Source: an uncultured Roseovarius sp. (GTDB lineage: Bacteria; Pseudomonadota; Alphaproteobacteria; Rhodobacterales; Rhodobacteraceae). Taken from it: a DNA stretch of 64,000 nucleotides. The notes under the pieces are model-generated. The model was given only the letters and a program-made list of their open reading frames with translations, had not been told where the DNA came from and searched no databases. The translations under genes were made by a program, and so were the position numbers. How positions within the stretch are numbered: position 1 is the first letter of the stretch; each line of letters starts with the position of its first letter. The DNA lies in assembly GCA_947497295.1 (NCBI GenBank), contig CANMFU010000001.1, positions 558,001-622,000 on the forward strand, in the 5' to 3' direction. Shown here one piece after another: positions 1 through 8,667 of this stretch.

Positions 1-113
1 AGGATCGCTGCTGTGACGGGAATCAGGAAATTTGCTGCCGACACAAGGGCAGCAACCAACGCTATGATGAAAATCCCGAGAAGCGGCACGTAGATCCGTT
101 TTGGCGCTTGCAC
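1..113 (-). CDS. N-terminal part of a membrane protein, possibly AI-2E (PerM) family transporter
   Basis: The gene runs off the left edge. Read on the minus strand from a GTG at 113-111, the frame gives a short basic start (MQAPKRIYVPLLG) followed by a long hydrophobic helix containing ANFLIPVTAAI. A helix of this kind, ending in an FLLPV-like motif, is typical of the first membrane segment of AI-2E/PerM permeases. A GGGGGA stretch lies about 9 bases before the GTG. The frame is open further upstream to about 195, so a TTG start at 122 is also possible. Only 37 residues are visible, so the family call is an inference. Confidence 0.4.
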   Translation of the reverse strand, partial: MQAPKRIYVPLLGIFIIALVAALVSAANFLIPVTAAI

Positions 114-257
114 AGGCGTCAATCCCCCAAGATTTTTTATAACTGCAATGGCACCAAACGCACCGGGGCTGTATTGGTTCCTGCGCCCGCCTTTTTAATT
201 GTGGCTGCGGGCAGAGCGCAGTAAAGCCAGGTTGACCAAAGCGCGTTTGCGTTGCGA

Positions 258-1391
258 CTAGAGGTCTTCGTGGTACTCCTCAATCAGGTGCTGGACGACG
301 GCAGCCAACGCGTCATCGCGATCTTTGCCCGATTCAAGCGCTGCCGCAAAGACGCGCCGCTGGCGGTCAGCGCTGGTACCGCCCGCTGCGATGTCTCGGG
401 CGCGCGACACCTCGTGTGCCGAGCTGAAATGCACCGCATCCTCGGCAATGATTTCCAGCATCTCGCCAATCAGGGTCTCGAACGGGACAATCTCGCCCAG
501 ACCGAAATCGATCAGACCTTCGCGCACGCCATAGCGCTGCGCGCGCCATCTGTTTTCGGAAATGAGGAATTTTTCGTAGATCCGCCAGCGCTGGTTGATA
601 ACCGACAGCCGCCACAGCATCCGCGCCAAGCATTGCGTCAGGGCCGCCAGAGTCAGCGCATCCTCCAGCCGGGGCTGCACATCGCAGATGCGCGATTCGA
701 TAGTTGGGAACTTTGAGGATGGCCGCAGATCCCACCAGATTTTAGAGGCGTCTTCAATTGCCCCAAGATCAACCAACACCTGCACCGACCGCTCGAATTC
801 GCCAAAGCTGCTCATGCGCGGCGGCAGGCCGGTGCGGGGCAGGTTGTCAAAGACGGTCAGGCGATAGCTGTCGAGGCCGGTATCGTGGCCCTGCCAAAAC
901 GGCGACGAACAGCTAAGCGCCAGAAGGTGCGGCAGAAAATAGCTAAGCTGGTTCATCAGATCAATGCGCCGGTCGGGCGGGTCAATACCCACATGGACAT
1001 GCATGCCGCAGATCAGCATCCGATTTACCACGCCTGCCAGATCAGCGGACAGGTTGTTGTAGCGGTCCTTGTCAGTGCGCGTCTGTTCGCGCCAGTCCGA
1101 AAAAGGGTGGCAGGAGGCCGCAATGGGGACGAGGCCGAATTTGCCTGCCTCGCGCGCGACACAGGCGCGAAGGCGTTTGAGGTCTTCTCGGGCCTCTCCG
1201 ATAGTCTGGCAGACCTTGGTGCCGACCTCGATCTGGCAGTTCAGGTATTCTGGGCTGACCTGTTCCTGCAACTGCGAGCGGCAGGCGTCCATTAGCGCCT
1301 CGGGCGCTTCGGCCAATGCCATGCTGCTGCTATCCACCAGCAGGTATTCCTCTTCGATGCCGATGGTAAAGTTGGGTTCGGTCGGGACCAT
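258..1391 (-). CDS. ybdK: Carboxylate-amine ligase, YbdK (GCS2) family
   Basis: A 377-residue protein of the glutamate-cysteine ligase type 2 family. The N-terminus carries [13 protein letters not shown], the acidic motif that binds Mg-ATP in GCS2 enzymes, and the middle carries the HVHVGI motif. The length matches YbdK proteins (about 370-380). Members form an amide bond between glutamate-like carboxylates and an amine at low rate in vitro; the physiological substrate is not established. It stands alone between the partial membrane protein gene and the mmsA terminator. An AGAAAGG stretch sits just upstream of the ATG at 1391. Confidence 0.85.
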   Translation of the reverse strand: MVPTEPNFTIGIEEEYLLVDSSSMALAEAPEALMDACRSQLQEQVSPEYLNCQIEVGTKVCQTIGEAREDLKRLRACVAREAGKFGLVPIAASCHPFSDWREQTRTDKDRYNNLSADLAGVVNRMLICGMHVHVGIDPPDRRIDLMNQLSYFLPHLLALSCSSPFWQGHDTGLDSYRLTVFDNLPRTGLPPRMSSFGEFERSVQVLVDLGAIEDASKIWWDLRPSSKFPTIESRICDVQPRLEDALTLAALTQCLARMLWRLSVINQRWRIYEKFLISENRWRAQRYGVREGLIDFGLGEIVPFETLIGEMLEIIAEDAVHFSSAHEVSRARDIAAGGTSADRQRRVFAAALESGKDRDDALAAVVQHLIEEYHEDL

Positions 1392-1479
1392 GGCGCACCT
1401 TTCTCTGCTGGATGTCCAGCAAAGCGCAGGCGGGGCCGCATGCCAAGAGAATTCTGCGAATTTTCTGGGGCGCGCATAA

Positions 1480-1508
1480 AAACGCCCGGTTACATGGACC
1501 GGGCGTTT
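1480..1508 (-). terminator. Rho-independent terminator of mmsA
   Basis: An 11-base stem (AAACGCCCGGT / ACCGGGCGTTT) with a 7-base loop is followed on the minus strand by TTTTTAT. It lies 18 bases beyond the mmsA stop codon. The plus-strand tail is also fairly T-rich, but no plus-strand gene needs it. Confidence 0.85.
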
Positions 1509-1526
1509 GCGCTTTATCAGACGGGT

Positions 1527-3029
1527 TTAGTCAGCCAGTTTGAAGTGGAACTCGCCACCTTCCTTGATGCCCGAGGGCCAGCGCGAGGTGACGGTTTTGG
1601 TCTTGGTGTAGAACTTGAACGCGTCCGGGCCGAACTGGTTCAGGTCGCCAAAGCCCGACTTTTTCCAGCCGCCGAAGGTGTAATGCGCCAGCGGTACCGG
1701 GATGGGGAAGTTGATGCCGACCATGCCGACATTCACACGGCTGGCGAAATCGCGCGCCGTATCGCCATCGCGGGTAAAGATCGCGGTGCCGTTGCCCATT
1801 TCATGATCCGACGCCAGTTTCAGCGCCTCTTCGTAATTGCCGGCACGAACGGTGCACAGGACCGGGCCAAAGATCTCTTCCTTGTAGATGTCCATGTCGG
1901 GCGTCACCTTGTCGAACAGGTGCGGGCCGACAAAGAAGCCATCCTCATAACCTTGCAGGTTAAAGTTGCGGCCATCGACGACCAGCTCTGCACCCTGATC
2001 CACGCCGGTCTGCACCAGGCCCAGAATACGCTCTTTGGCCTGCGCGGTCACGACGGGGCCGTAATCGACATCGTTTTCAGATGTGTAGGGGCCAACCTTC
2101 AGCGCCTCGACGCGGGGGATCAGCTTTTCGATCAGCTTGTCTGCTGTCTCATCGCCCACGGGAACAGCGACTGAAATGGCCATGCAACGTTCGCCCGCTG
2201 CGCCAAATCCTGCGCCGATCAGCGCGTCGGCAGCCTGATCCATGTCCGCGTCGGGCATGATGATCATGTGGTTCTTGGCACCGCCAAAGCACTGTGCGCG
2301 CTTGCCGTTGGTGCAGGCGCGGCCATAGATGTACTGCGCAATCGGCGTCGAGCCGACAAAACCGACAGCCTGAATGGTGTCATTGTCGAGGATCGCATCA
2401 ACGGCTTCCTTGTCGCCGTTGACGACCTGGCACACACCATCGGGCAGGCCCGCTTCGGTCCACAGCTCGGCCAGCATCAGCGGGCAGGAGGGGTCGCGCT
2501 CGGACGGTTTGATGATGACCGCGTTGCCTGCGGCCAGCGCGGGGCCCATTTTCCACATCGGGATCATGGCGGGGAAGTTGAAGGGCGTGATGCCTGCAAC
2601 CACGCCCAGCGGCTGGCGGCTGGAATGGATGTCGATGCCGGTGCTGGCGCTGTCGGAAAACTCGCCTTTCAGCAGGTGCGGCGCACCGATGCAGAATTCG
2701 ATCACTTCCATGCCGCGCTGTACGTCGCCGCGTGCGTCGGGCAGCGTCTTGCCGTGCTCGCGGCTGATCGCCTCGGCCAGCTTGTCCATATCGCGGTTGA
2801 TCAGGCGGACATATTCCATGAAAATGCGCGCGCGCTTCTGCGGGTTGACCGCGGCCCACTCTTTTTGCGCCTTGGCCGCGTCGGCGACGGCCTGATTCAG
2901 CTCGTCGACCGATGCCAGCGGCGTCTTGGCCTGCACTTCGCCGGTGGCGGGGTTGTAGACGTCGGCAAAGCGGCCGGACGTGCCCTTGACGTGTTTTCCG
3001 TTGATGTAATGCGTCATTTCAGTGGTCAT
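1527..3029 (-). CDS. mmsA: Methylmalonate-semialdehyde dehydrogenase (CoA-acylating)
   Basis: A 500-residue aldehyde dehydrogenase of the MmsA subfamily. It converts (methyl)malonate semialdehyde, CoA and NAD+ to propionyl-CoA or acetyl-CoA plus CO2, the last step of valine and myo-inositol catabolism. Visible landmarks are ITPFNFPAMIPMW (residues 147-159), the cofactor-site GFVGSTPI region and the catalytic cysteine in GAAGERCMAIS (Cys282). The end, with VGINFPIPVPLAHYTFGGWK, is typical of MmsA. A divergent LysR gene starts 98 bases away and probably controls it. Its product propionyl-CoA is the substrate of the pcc genes later in the window. A second Met at residue 5 could be the real start. 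Confidence 0.95.
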   Translation of the reverse strand: MTTEMTHYINGKHVKGTSGRFADVYNPATGEVQAKTPLASVDELNQAVADAAKAQKEWAAVNPQKRARIFMEYVRLINRDMDKLAEAISREHGKTLPDARGDVQRGMEVIEFCIGAPHLLKGEFSDSASTGIDIHSSRQPLGVVAGITPFNFPAMIPMWKMGPALAAGNAVIIKPSERDPSCPLMLAELWTEAGLPDGVCQVVNGDKEAVDAILDNDTIQAVGFVGSTPIAQYIYGRACTNGKRAQCFGGAKNHMIIMPDADMDQAADALIGAGFGAAGERCMAISVAVPVGDETADKLIEKLIPRVEALKVGPYTSENDVDYGPVVTAQAKERILGLVQTGVDQGAELVVDGRNFNLQGYEDGFFVGPHLFDKVTPDMDIYKEEIFGPVLCTVRAGNYEEALKLASDHEMGNGTAIFTRDGDTARDFASRVNVGMVGINFPIPVPLAHYTFGGWKKSGFGDLNQFGPDAFKFYTKTKTVTSRWPSGIKEGGEFHFKLAD

Positions 3030-3105
3030 AGCGTCCTCCAGTTATGTTTGCGCGCAGCATAGCCTTGCAAAAATGGGCTGAACAGAGGCAATGTTTCAAA
3101 CACAG

Positions 3106-3121
3106 TTTGCGTTTATGCAAA
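3106..3121. promoter_or_regulatory. TTTGC-N6-GCAAA inverted repeat in the mmsA/LysR divergent promoter
   Basis: The 98-base space between mmsA and the LysR gene contains the inverted repeat TTTGCGTTTATGCAAA just before the LysR ribosome site. A TTGCAAAA and a TTTGCG also lie nearby (3052-3073). It could be a LysR operator, or a site for the PccR-like regulator encoded at 49772-51160, whose presumed sites are also built from TTTGC/GCAAA. Which protein binds is inference. Confidence 0.35.
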
Positions 3122-3127
3122 GGGGGT

Positions 3128-4027
3128 ATGATGCAGCCGCATTGGGATGATTTAAAAGTGTTTCTCGCCGTCGCGCGATTTGAAAGCCTGTCTGCGGCTG
3201 GCCGCATTCTCAAGATTGATCCGGCCACGGTAGGCCGCCGCATTGTCCGGCTGGAGGAGGCGCTGCGCGCGCCGCTTTTCGCCAAATCCCCCCAAGGCTA
3301 TGCGCTGACCGGTGAGGGCCAGCGCCTGATGGAGCGTGCAGCCCGCGCCGAGCAGGAGATGACAGCGGCATTCGAGGATATGCCCGGCCATGGCGGGCGG
3401 CTGAGCGGTCAGATACGGCTGGGATCGCCCGACGGATCGGCCAATTTCCTGCTGCCGCAGGTCTGCGCGCAAATCGTGCAGGACAACCCCGATCTGGAGG
3501 TGCAGATCGTGGCGCTGCCGCGCGTGTTCAACCTGTCGCGCCGCGAGGCGGACATGGCCATTGCCGTCAGCGCACCGCTGGCCGGGCGCCTGAGCGTGCA
3601 AAAGGTCACCGATTACAAACTGAGCCTGGTGGGGTCCAAAACCTATCTTCGCGATGCCGCGCCAATTCAGACATTAGACGATCTGCGGCATCATCGAATC
3701 GTCGGCTATATTCAAGACATGATTTTTGACAAAGAGCTGGACTATATGGCCGAGGCCGGGCTGCCGCATGTCGATCTGGCCAGCAATTCGGTGTCAGTGC
3801 AGTTCAGCTGGATCCGGCAGGGCGCAGGCATCGGAATTGTTCATGATTTCTCAATCCCGTTCGGGCAGGATATCGTGCGTGTGCTGCCAGACCAGATCAA
3901 TCTGAAGCGCAGTTTTTACCTGATCCGCCATGTGGATGACCGGCGTCTGGACAGGCTCAACCGCTTTGCCGAGGCACTGGCCAGCGGGATGCGGCGTGAG
4001 GTCGCCCGGTTGGAGGCGCTGACGTAA
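3128..4027 (+). CDS. LysR-family transcriptional regulator
   Basis: A 299-residue LysR regulator with the N-terminal winged helix-turn-helix (about residues 5-64: FLAVARFESLSAAGRILKI) and a C-terminal effector domain. The start is set at 3128 (MMQPHWDD), preceded by AAAGGGGG. The frame stays open upstream to 3044, but that extension is not LysR-like and would overlap the promoter. It is divergent from mmsA, the usual arrangement for a regulator and its target, so it is likely the mmsA regulator. The effector is unknown. Confidence 0.9.
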   Translation: MMQPHWDDLKVFLAVARFESLSAAGRILKIDPATVGRRIVRLEEALRAPLFAKSPQGYALTGEGQRLMERAARAEQEMTAAFEDMPGHGGRLSGQIRLGSPDGSANFLLPQVCAQIVQDNPDLEVQIVALPRVFNLSRREADMAIAVSAPLAGRLSVQKVTDYKLSLVGSKTYLRDAAPIQTLDDLRHHRIVGYIQDMIFDKELDYMAEAGLPHVDLASNSVSVQFSWIRQGAGIGIVHDFSIPFGQDIVRVLPDQINLKRSFYLIRHVDDRRLDRLNRFAEALASGMRREVARLEALT

Positions 4028-4101
4028 CGGCGCGCGCCGCTTGACAGGCGGCGTTCAATCTTTACGCTGGAGGTAAGTGATAGCGATAACGGGGTCGAAA
4101 A

Positions 4102-4536
4102 ATGCTGGTTCAACAAATCCTAAAATCCAAGGGTGATGATGCTGTCTTTACCATCGAGCCGGGCACGTCGGTGTCCGATGCGGCATGCACGCTATCGGAA
4201 AACCGGATCGGCGCGTTGATCGTGGCCGATGCCGGGGGCATTGTTGTCGGCGTGTTGTCAGAGCGGGATATCGTCCGCAATCTGGGCCAGCGCGGACCTG
4301 ACTGCCTGCAGGATACGGTCGATGATATGATGACGCGCGATCCACAATGCGCCAGTCGTCAGGACACGGGCGAAAATGTGGTAAAGCGCATGACTGACGG
4401 CCGTTTCCGCCATATGCCGGTCGTTGAGGACGGAAAACTGATCGGCGTCGTCACACTGGGCGATGTGGTCAAAGCGCGGCTGGCGGAGCTGGCGATGGAG
4501 AACGAATCCATGCAAGGGATGATCATGGGCCGCTAA
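4102..4536 (+). CDS. CBS-pair domain protein
   Basis: A 144-residue protein made of two CBS domains and little else. The first covers about residues 8-66 (with ...RIGALIVADAGGIVVGVLSERDI) and the second about 73-132 (HMPVVEDGKLIGVVTLGDVV). Stand-alone CBS pairs bind adenosine nucleotides and act as energy sensors or allosteric modules. No partner domain is present, so the target is unknown. It lies 74 bases after the LysR gene and converges with the capsule-type gene. Confidence 0.85.
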   Translation: MLVQQILKSKGDDAVFTIEPGTSVSDAACTLSENRIGALIVADAGGIVVGVLSERDIVRNLGQRGPDCLQDTVDDMMTRDPQCASRQDTGENVVKRMTDGRFRHMPVVEDGKLIGVVTLGDVVKARLAELAMENESMQGMIMGR

Positions 4537-4543
4537 AGCGGCG

Positions 4544-5515
4544 CTATAGCCCAAAGCGCGCGGGCGGAAATCCGGCCGCGCGATAGATCTGCCAGATACG
4601 CGCATCAAGGTCTGCGCTGTGCAGTGGCAGGCAGTTTCGCCGGAAATACCATGCCAGATATTGCGCATATCCGCCGCGCCGGGACAGCTCTTGCGCCAGT
4701 GTATCGCCAAATTGGGCAGGCTTGTGCACAGTCCCGGCAAAATGATGAAAATCCGAACGGCCCATCAGCAACGCAGGCACGCGGTGCAAGAACCCCTCCA
4801 GCGCGACGGTGGAATTGATCGAGACGGTCGCGGCGCTGGCGCTCAGAATGTCGTGGACATTGGCGCTGGTGACAATCAGCCGGCTGTCCTTGCGCGCCAG
4901 CGCCGCGACCGCCGCTATATCCGCCGCTGTGCAGGCCAGCGGATGTGGCTTTACGATCACCGCGCGATCCCCGGCATGATCCAGCACGCAGCGTAACATA
5001 TCCAGATCACTCAGCTCAGTCGCGCCCGACTGGGCGGGGTAGGTGCCCTGCAAGAACACTGCCAGCGCGCCTTGTGGGAACGTCTCGGCTGCCTCGAGCT
5101 GGGCGTATTTCGAGCGGCGCTGCGCGACATGTCGCTTGCGCAGCATATCGAAAAACGGCTTGGCCCTGGCAAAGGGGATGTCTGCGGGCGAATAGGGCTT
5201 GCCGCCAATGCTGCTGAACGCCTTCACTCCGGACGGGTCCAGATGCCAGAATTCCCAGAAATAGGCGACACCGGCGTTCAGGACATTTGGCGCCATGACC
5301 GAGCGGTCGTCGATGATGTGCAGATTGCCATCGTCAAACCGTGCGTCCGTCACCCGGCGCGTCCCCACCTTGATATCGCTGTCACGCGCGCGAATATCAA
5401 AGCCGATGCCAGCCACCTCTGCCATGCTGCGCAGGATCGGATACAGGCGCAAATGCCAGCCCTTCAGGTCACGGTCCAGATCGTCCTCTTTCAGATGCAG
5501 CACGATCCGGGGCAT
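4544..5515 (-). CDS. Capsule polysaccharide (KpsS/Capsule_synth-like) putative glycosyltransferase
   Basis: About 323 residues from the ATG at 5515 (MPRIVLHLKEDD); an ATG at 5545 would add 10. The C-terminal half has the hallmarks of Capsule_synth/KpsS-type proteins: VIVKPHPLA, then a stretch ending in SINSTVALEGFLHRVPALLMG, the pattern used by Kdo-linker glycosyltransferases for nucleotide-sugar binding. There is no signal peptide, in keeping with a cytoplasmic enzyme at the inner membrane. No other capsule or export genes are nearby, so it is an isolated member. The gene is convergent with the CBS gene (7-base gap) and head-to-head with coaD. Confidence 0.6.
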   Translation of the reverse strand: MPRIVLHLKEDDLDRDLKGWHLRLYPILRSMAEVAGIGFDIRARDSDIKVGTRRVTDARFDDGNLHIIDDRSVMAPNVLNAGVAYFWEFWHLDPSGVKAFSSIGGKPYSPADIPFARAKPFFDMLRKRHVAQRRSKYAQLEAAETFPQGALAVFLQGTYPAQSGATELSDLDMLRCVLDHAGDRAVIVKPHPLACTAADIAAVAALARKDSRLIVTSANVHDILSASAATVSINSTVALEGFLHRVPALLMGRSDFHHFAGTVHKPAQFGDTLAQELSRRGGYAQYLAWYFRRNCLPLHSADLDARIWQIYRAAGFPPARFGL

Positions 5516-5637
5516 CACGTATCTTTCGTCGATTTTGCGCGTCATCCTAGGGGGCGGGTGCGCACTTGGCCAGATGCGGGCTTGCAATTGGCGCGTCTGT
5601 CGTGCTGTCTGGCTGCAAAGTAAACCGGAGGAATGCG

Positions 5638-6129
5638 ATGCGCATTGGCCTGTACCCTGGCACATTCGATCCCATCACGCTGGGCCATATTGACATTCTT
5701 CGCCGCGCCGCCACGCTGGTTGACCGGTTAGTGGTCGGGGTTGCGATCAACCGCGACAAGGGACCGCTTTTCTCGCTGGAGGAACGCGTTGCGATGATCG
5801 AGGTGGAGGCTGCGCGCCTGAATGTGGGCGGCGCGTGCGAAATCACCGTGCATCCGTTCGAGAACCTGTTGATCGATTGCGCGCGCGATGTAGGCGCGCA
5901 GGTCATCGTGCGCGGTTTGCGCGCTGTGGCGGATTTTGAATACGAATTTCAGATGGTTGGTATGAACCGCGCGCTGGATAGCAGCATCGAGACTGTGTTT
6001 CTGATGGCCGATACCGGGCATCAGGCGATTGCGTCCAAATTGGTCAAGGAGATCGCCCGCCTTGGCGGCAACGTATCGACCTTCGTGACGCCTGACGTCA
6101 ATGCGGCGCTGCGGGCTAAATACGATTAG
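5638..6129 (+). CDS. coaD: Pantetheine-phosphate adenylyltransferase
   Basis: A 163-residue enzyme that joins 4'-phosphopantetheine and ATP to dephospho-CoA, the penultimate step of CoA synthesis. It begins MRIGLYPGTFDPITLGH, which holds the nucleotidyltransferase motif (T/H)xGH. IVRGLRAVADFEYEFQM and the late LVKEIARLGGNVSTFV are family signatures. The start at 5638 follows GGAGGA at good spacing; an ATG 5 bases earlier is out of frame. Length is normal for CoaD. Confidence 0.97.
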   Translation: MRIGLYPGTFDPITLGHIDILRRAATLVDRLVVGVAINRDKGPLFSLEERVAMIEVEAARLNVGGACEITVHPFENLLIDCARDVGAQVIVRGLRAVADFEYEFQMVGMNRALDSSIETVFLMADTGHQAIASKLVKEIARLGGNVSTFVTPDVNAALRAKYD

Positions 6130-6142
6130 GCAGCAGCGAGTT

Positions 6143-6286
6143 CTAGCGCCAAAAGGCCATCCACTCGATCAATTCGCCCAGTTTGCCGCCCAGAAAGATT
6201 AGTCCGTCAAAGCCCTGGATCCAGTAATCCAGTCCGATCGCCAGCACGATTAGCAAAAATAGCCACAGTGCGATCCGGTCGGTCAT
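6143..6286 (-). CDS. Small single-pass membrane protein (47 aa)
   Basis: A short frame on the minus strand that encodes MTDRIALWLF, a strongly hydrophobic helix (about residues 6-19), then an amphipathic tail with two tryptophans. A clear GAGGGG ribosome site lies 7 bases before the ATG at 6286. It sits in the gap between convergent coaD and the gap terminator. I do not recognise the family. The ribosome site and hydrophobic core make it a credible gene. Confidence 0.6.
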   Translation of the reverse strand: MTDRIALWLFLLIVLAIGLDYWIQGFDGLIFLGGKLGELIEWMAFWR

Positions 6287-6307
6287 GTGCTGTGCCCCTC
6301 AAATGAG

Positions 6308-6345
6308 ATGCGGCCCCGCGCCTTGTGACAGACGAGGGGCCGCAT
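6308..6345 (-). terminator. Hairpin after gap
   Basis: A 10-base stem (ATGCGGCCCC / GGGGCCGCAT) with an 18-base loop lies 20 bases beyond the gap stop. On the minus strand it is followed by CTCATTT rather than a clean T-run, so termination is probable but not certain. It also overlaps the region just upstream of the small membrane gene at 6286. Confidence 0.5.
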
Positions 6346-6364
6346 TGCGTGATATCTGGCGCGA

Positions 6365-7366
6365 TCAGCCCAGACGGCCCATCAGTGCCGCGACATCGGC
6401 CATGCGGCAGGAAAAGCCCCACTCGTTATCATACCATGCCAGCACGCGCACCAGAGTGCCGCCGACGACCTTGGTCTGTTCGGGCGCAAAGATGCTGCTT
6501 TCCTCGGTATGGTTGAAATCGATGCTGACCTTGGGCGCGGGATCATAGGCCAGAATGCCCTTCATGGCGCCGTTCGCTGCCTTTTCCATAACGGCATTTA
6601 CCTCCGCCTCGGTCACGGACCGGCTGGCGACAAAGGTCAGATCGACCGCCGACACGTTCGGCGTCGGCACGCGGATGGCCGAGCCGTCCAGCTTGCCCTT
6701 GAGCGCGGGCAGAACCTCGGCCAGCGCCTTGGCCGCGCCGGTGGAAGTGGGGATCATCGACATGGCCGCAGCGCGCGCGCGATACAGATCCTTGTGACGG
6801 CGGTCCAGCGTGGGCTGATCGCCGGTATAGGCGTGGATCGTGGTCATGATGCCGCTCTCGATGCCAATGCCCTCGTGCAGGGCCTTGGCCAGAGGGGCGA
6901 GGCAGTTGGTCGTGCAGGACCCGTTCGAGATCATCCGCTCGCCCGGCTGCAAGTCGCCGTCGTTGACGCCCATCACCACCGTGCGGTCGACGTTCTTGCC
7001 GGGTGCGGACAGCAGAACCTTTCCCGCGCCGCGCTCCAGATGCTTTTTGGCCTTCTCGCCATCGTTGAAATTGCCGGTGCATTCCAAGACGACATCGACG
7101 CCGTCCCAGTCCAGCTCGTCCATGTCATAGGTCGAGAACATCTGGATCGGGCCGCGTCCCAGATCCATCGTGCCGTCGCCGGTGGTGACGGTGCCGGGGA
7201 ACCGGCCATGCACGCTGTCATAGCGGATCAGGTGGGCGGCGGTTTCCAGCGGGCCGGTCGCGTTCAGCTTGACCACCTTTACATCATCGCGGCCCGATTC
7301 CGAGATGTGCGCAAGGGTGGCGCGGCCGATACGGCCAAATCCGTTGATTCCGACTGTGATTGTCAT
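6365..7366 (-). CDS. gap: Glyceraldehyde-3-phosphate dehydrogenase, type I
   Basis: A 333-residue NAD-dependent GAPDH. The Rossmann start is TITVGINGFGRIGR. The catalytic cysteine is Cys151 in ISNGSCTTNCLAPL. The phosphate-binding and C-terminal regions (HAYTGDQPTLD, WYDNEWGFSCRM) are canonical. It interconverts glyceraldehyde-3-phosphate and 1,3-bisphosphoglycerate in the cytoplasm. The gene stands alone, with its own 3' hairpin. Transketolase, which shares this metabolite, is about 1.7 kb away in the same orientation, but the genes are not an operon. Confidence 0.97.
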   Translation of the reverse strand: MTITVGINGFGRIGRATLAHISESGRDDVKVVKLNATGPLETAAHLIRYDSVHGRFPGTVTTGDGTMDLGRGPIQMFSTYDMDELDWDGVDVVLECTGNFNDGEKAKKHLERGAGKVLLSAPGKNVDRTVVMGVNDGDLQPGERMISNGSCTTNCLAPLAKALHEGIGIESGIMTTIHAYTGDQPTLDRRHKDLYRARAAAMSMIPTSTGAAKALAEVLPALKGKLDGSAIRVPTPNVSAVDLTFVASRSVTEAEVNAVMEKAANGAMKGILAYDPAPKVSIDFNHTEESSIFAPEQTKVVGGTLVRVLAWYDNEWGFSCRMADVAALMGRLG

Positions 7367-7535
7367 GAGAAGGCTCCTGCCGGTTGAGGGATGTTGCTTG
7401 GGCTATACGGCCCCCGGCGGATAGCGGAAAGATCAAATAACCCTGATTTTGGCTTGTTAGCGCTATATTGCAGCGATACCCTTGTGCGTCTGGCGCACAG
7501 CTTTAGGTTCCCTGGGCCAAATATGGAGCAATGAC

Positions 7536-8504
7536 ATGAGCGGACTTCTGGCCCTTCTGGACGATGTGGCGGCCATCGCCAAGGTGGCTGCGGCGTCAAT
7601 CGATGACGTGGCGGCGCAAGCGACCAAGGCGGGGGCCAAGGCGGCCGGCGCCGCGATTGACGATGCGGCGGTCACCCCGAAATACATGCATGGGTTTGAC
7701 GCCGCCCGCGAATTGCCGATCATCTGGCGCATCGCGCGCGGCTCGCTTTTTAACAAGCTGGTGTTTTTGCTGCCTGCCGGGCTTGCACTGCGTGAGTTCG
7801 CGCCGTGGGCGGTGACGCCGCTGCTGATGCTGGGAGGCTGCTATCTGTGCTTTGAGGGCGCCGAAAAAGTGGCCCACGCGTTGAAAGGCGGGCATAAAGA
7901 AAAAAAGAAAGAGGTGGCGGCCAAGGCCGGGCCTGCCCATCTGGAAAAGGAAAGGATCGCCGGCGCGATCAAGACCGATTTCATCCTGTCGGCAGAGATC
8001 ATGACCATCGCGCTGGCCGCGATCCCCGACGGGTCGATCTGGATGGAGGGGGCCACGCTGGCGACCGTTGCCGTGATGATCACGGTCGCCGTATATGGTG
8101 CGGTCGCGCTGATCGTGAAAGCCGATGACGTCGGTCTGCTGATGGCAGCCAAGGGGCGCCTTGCCGCGACGCGCGGGATGGGTCGCGGTTTGGTCAATGC
8201 CATGCCCAAGGTACTGGCGGCGTTGATGATTATCGGCACTGCGGCGATGCTTTGGGTAGGTGGAAATATCATTTTGCACGGTCTGTCGAATCTGGGTTTT
8301 GCGTGGCCTTACAATCAGATAAGCCACATTGCTAATCTAGCCACGCAATCATTGGAGACAGGTCGCTCTGCAGCGAAATGGACGTTTGTCGCCGCGATGG
8401 ACGGGGTTTTCGGATTGGCATTGGGTCTGGTGTTGATCCCGATCGGGACCAGGATTGTCACGCCGATCTGGCAGCGTCTGAAGCGGCTCAATCCAGTCGT
8501 TTGA
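7536..8504 (+). CDS. DUF808 (YedI-like) inner-membrane protein
   Basis: About 322 residues from the ATG at 7536 (MSGLLALLDDVAAIAK), preceded by ATGGAGCA. The sequence has the DUF808 pattern: a soluble start, then KYMHGFDAARELPIIWRIARGS, KLVFLLPAGLAL and CFEGAEKV, followed by several membrane helices (about residues 85-110, 160-215, 230-260, 280-310). E. coli YedI is the best-known member; its function is not established. A Lys-rich cytoplasmic loop (HKEKKKE) separates the first helices. It overlaps the next minus-strand gene tail to tail by 17 bases. Confidence 0.85.
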   Translation: MSGLLALLDDVAAIAKVAAASIDDVAAQATKAGAKAAGAAIDDAAVTPKYMHGFDAARELPIIWRIARGSLFNKLVFLLPAGLALREFAPWAVTPLLMLGGCYLCFEGAEKVAHALKGGHKEKKKEVAAKAGPAHLEKERIAGAIKTDFILSAEIMTIALAAIPDGSIWMEGATLATVAVMITVAVYGAVALIVKADDVGLLMAAKGRLAATRGMGRGLVNAMPKVLAALMIIGTAAMLWVGGNIILHGLSNLGFAWPYNQISHIANLATQSLETGRSAAKWTFVAAMDGVFGLALGLVLIPIGTRIVTPIWQRLKRLNPVV

Positions 8505-8667
8505 GGGTCGGTTCCTTGCCAGCGCTGACGTCGCGCCAATGCTGACGCACCTGACGAAAGACGCGAAAACCCTCCTGATAGATCTCTTTGAGGTCCCGTT
8601 TCAGTTCGGCCGTCAGGATTGCGGATTTCGCGACGAGCTTTTTCGACTTGTTGCGTTTGCCCACCAT
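8488..8667 (-). CDS. Small basic protein of unknown function (59 aa)
   Basis: A minus-strand frame from ATG 8667, preceded by CAGGAG at normal spacing. It encodes a very basic N-terminus (MVGKRNKSKKLVAKS) followed by a likely amphipathic helix with KRDLKEIYQEGFRVFRQVRQ. The frame is open further upstream to 8850, but that part lacks protein-like character. Lysine-rich ends of this kind suggest nucleic-acid or ribosome contact, which is a guess. I do not recognise the family. Confidence 0.45.
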   Translation of the reverse strand: MVGKRNKSKKLVAKSAILTAELKRDLKEIYQEGFRVFRQVRQHWRDVSAGKEPTLKRLD

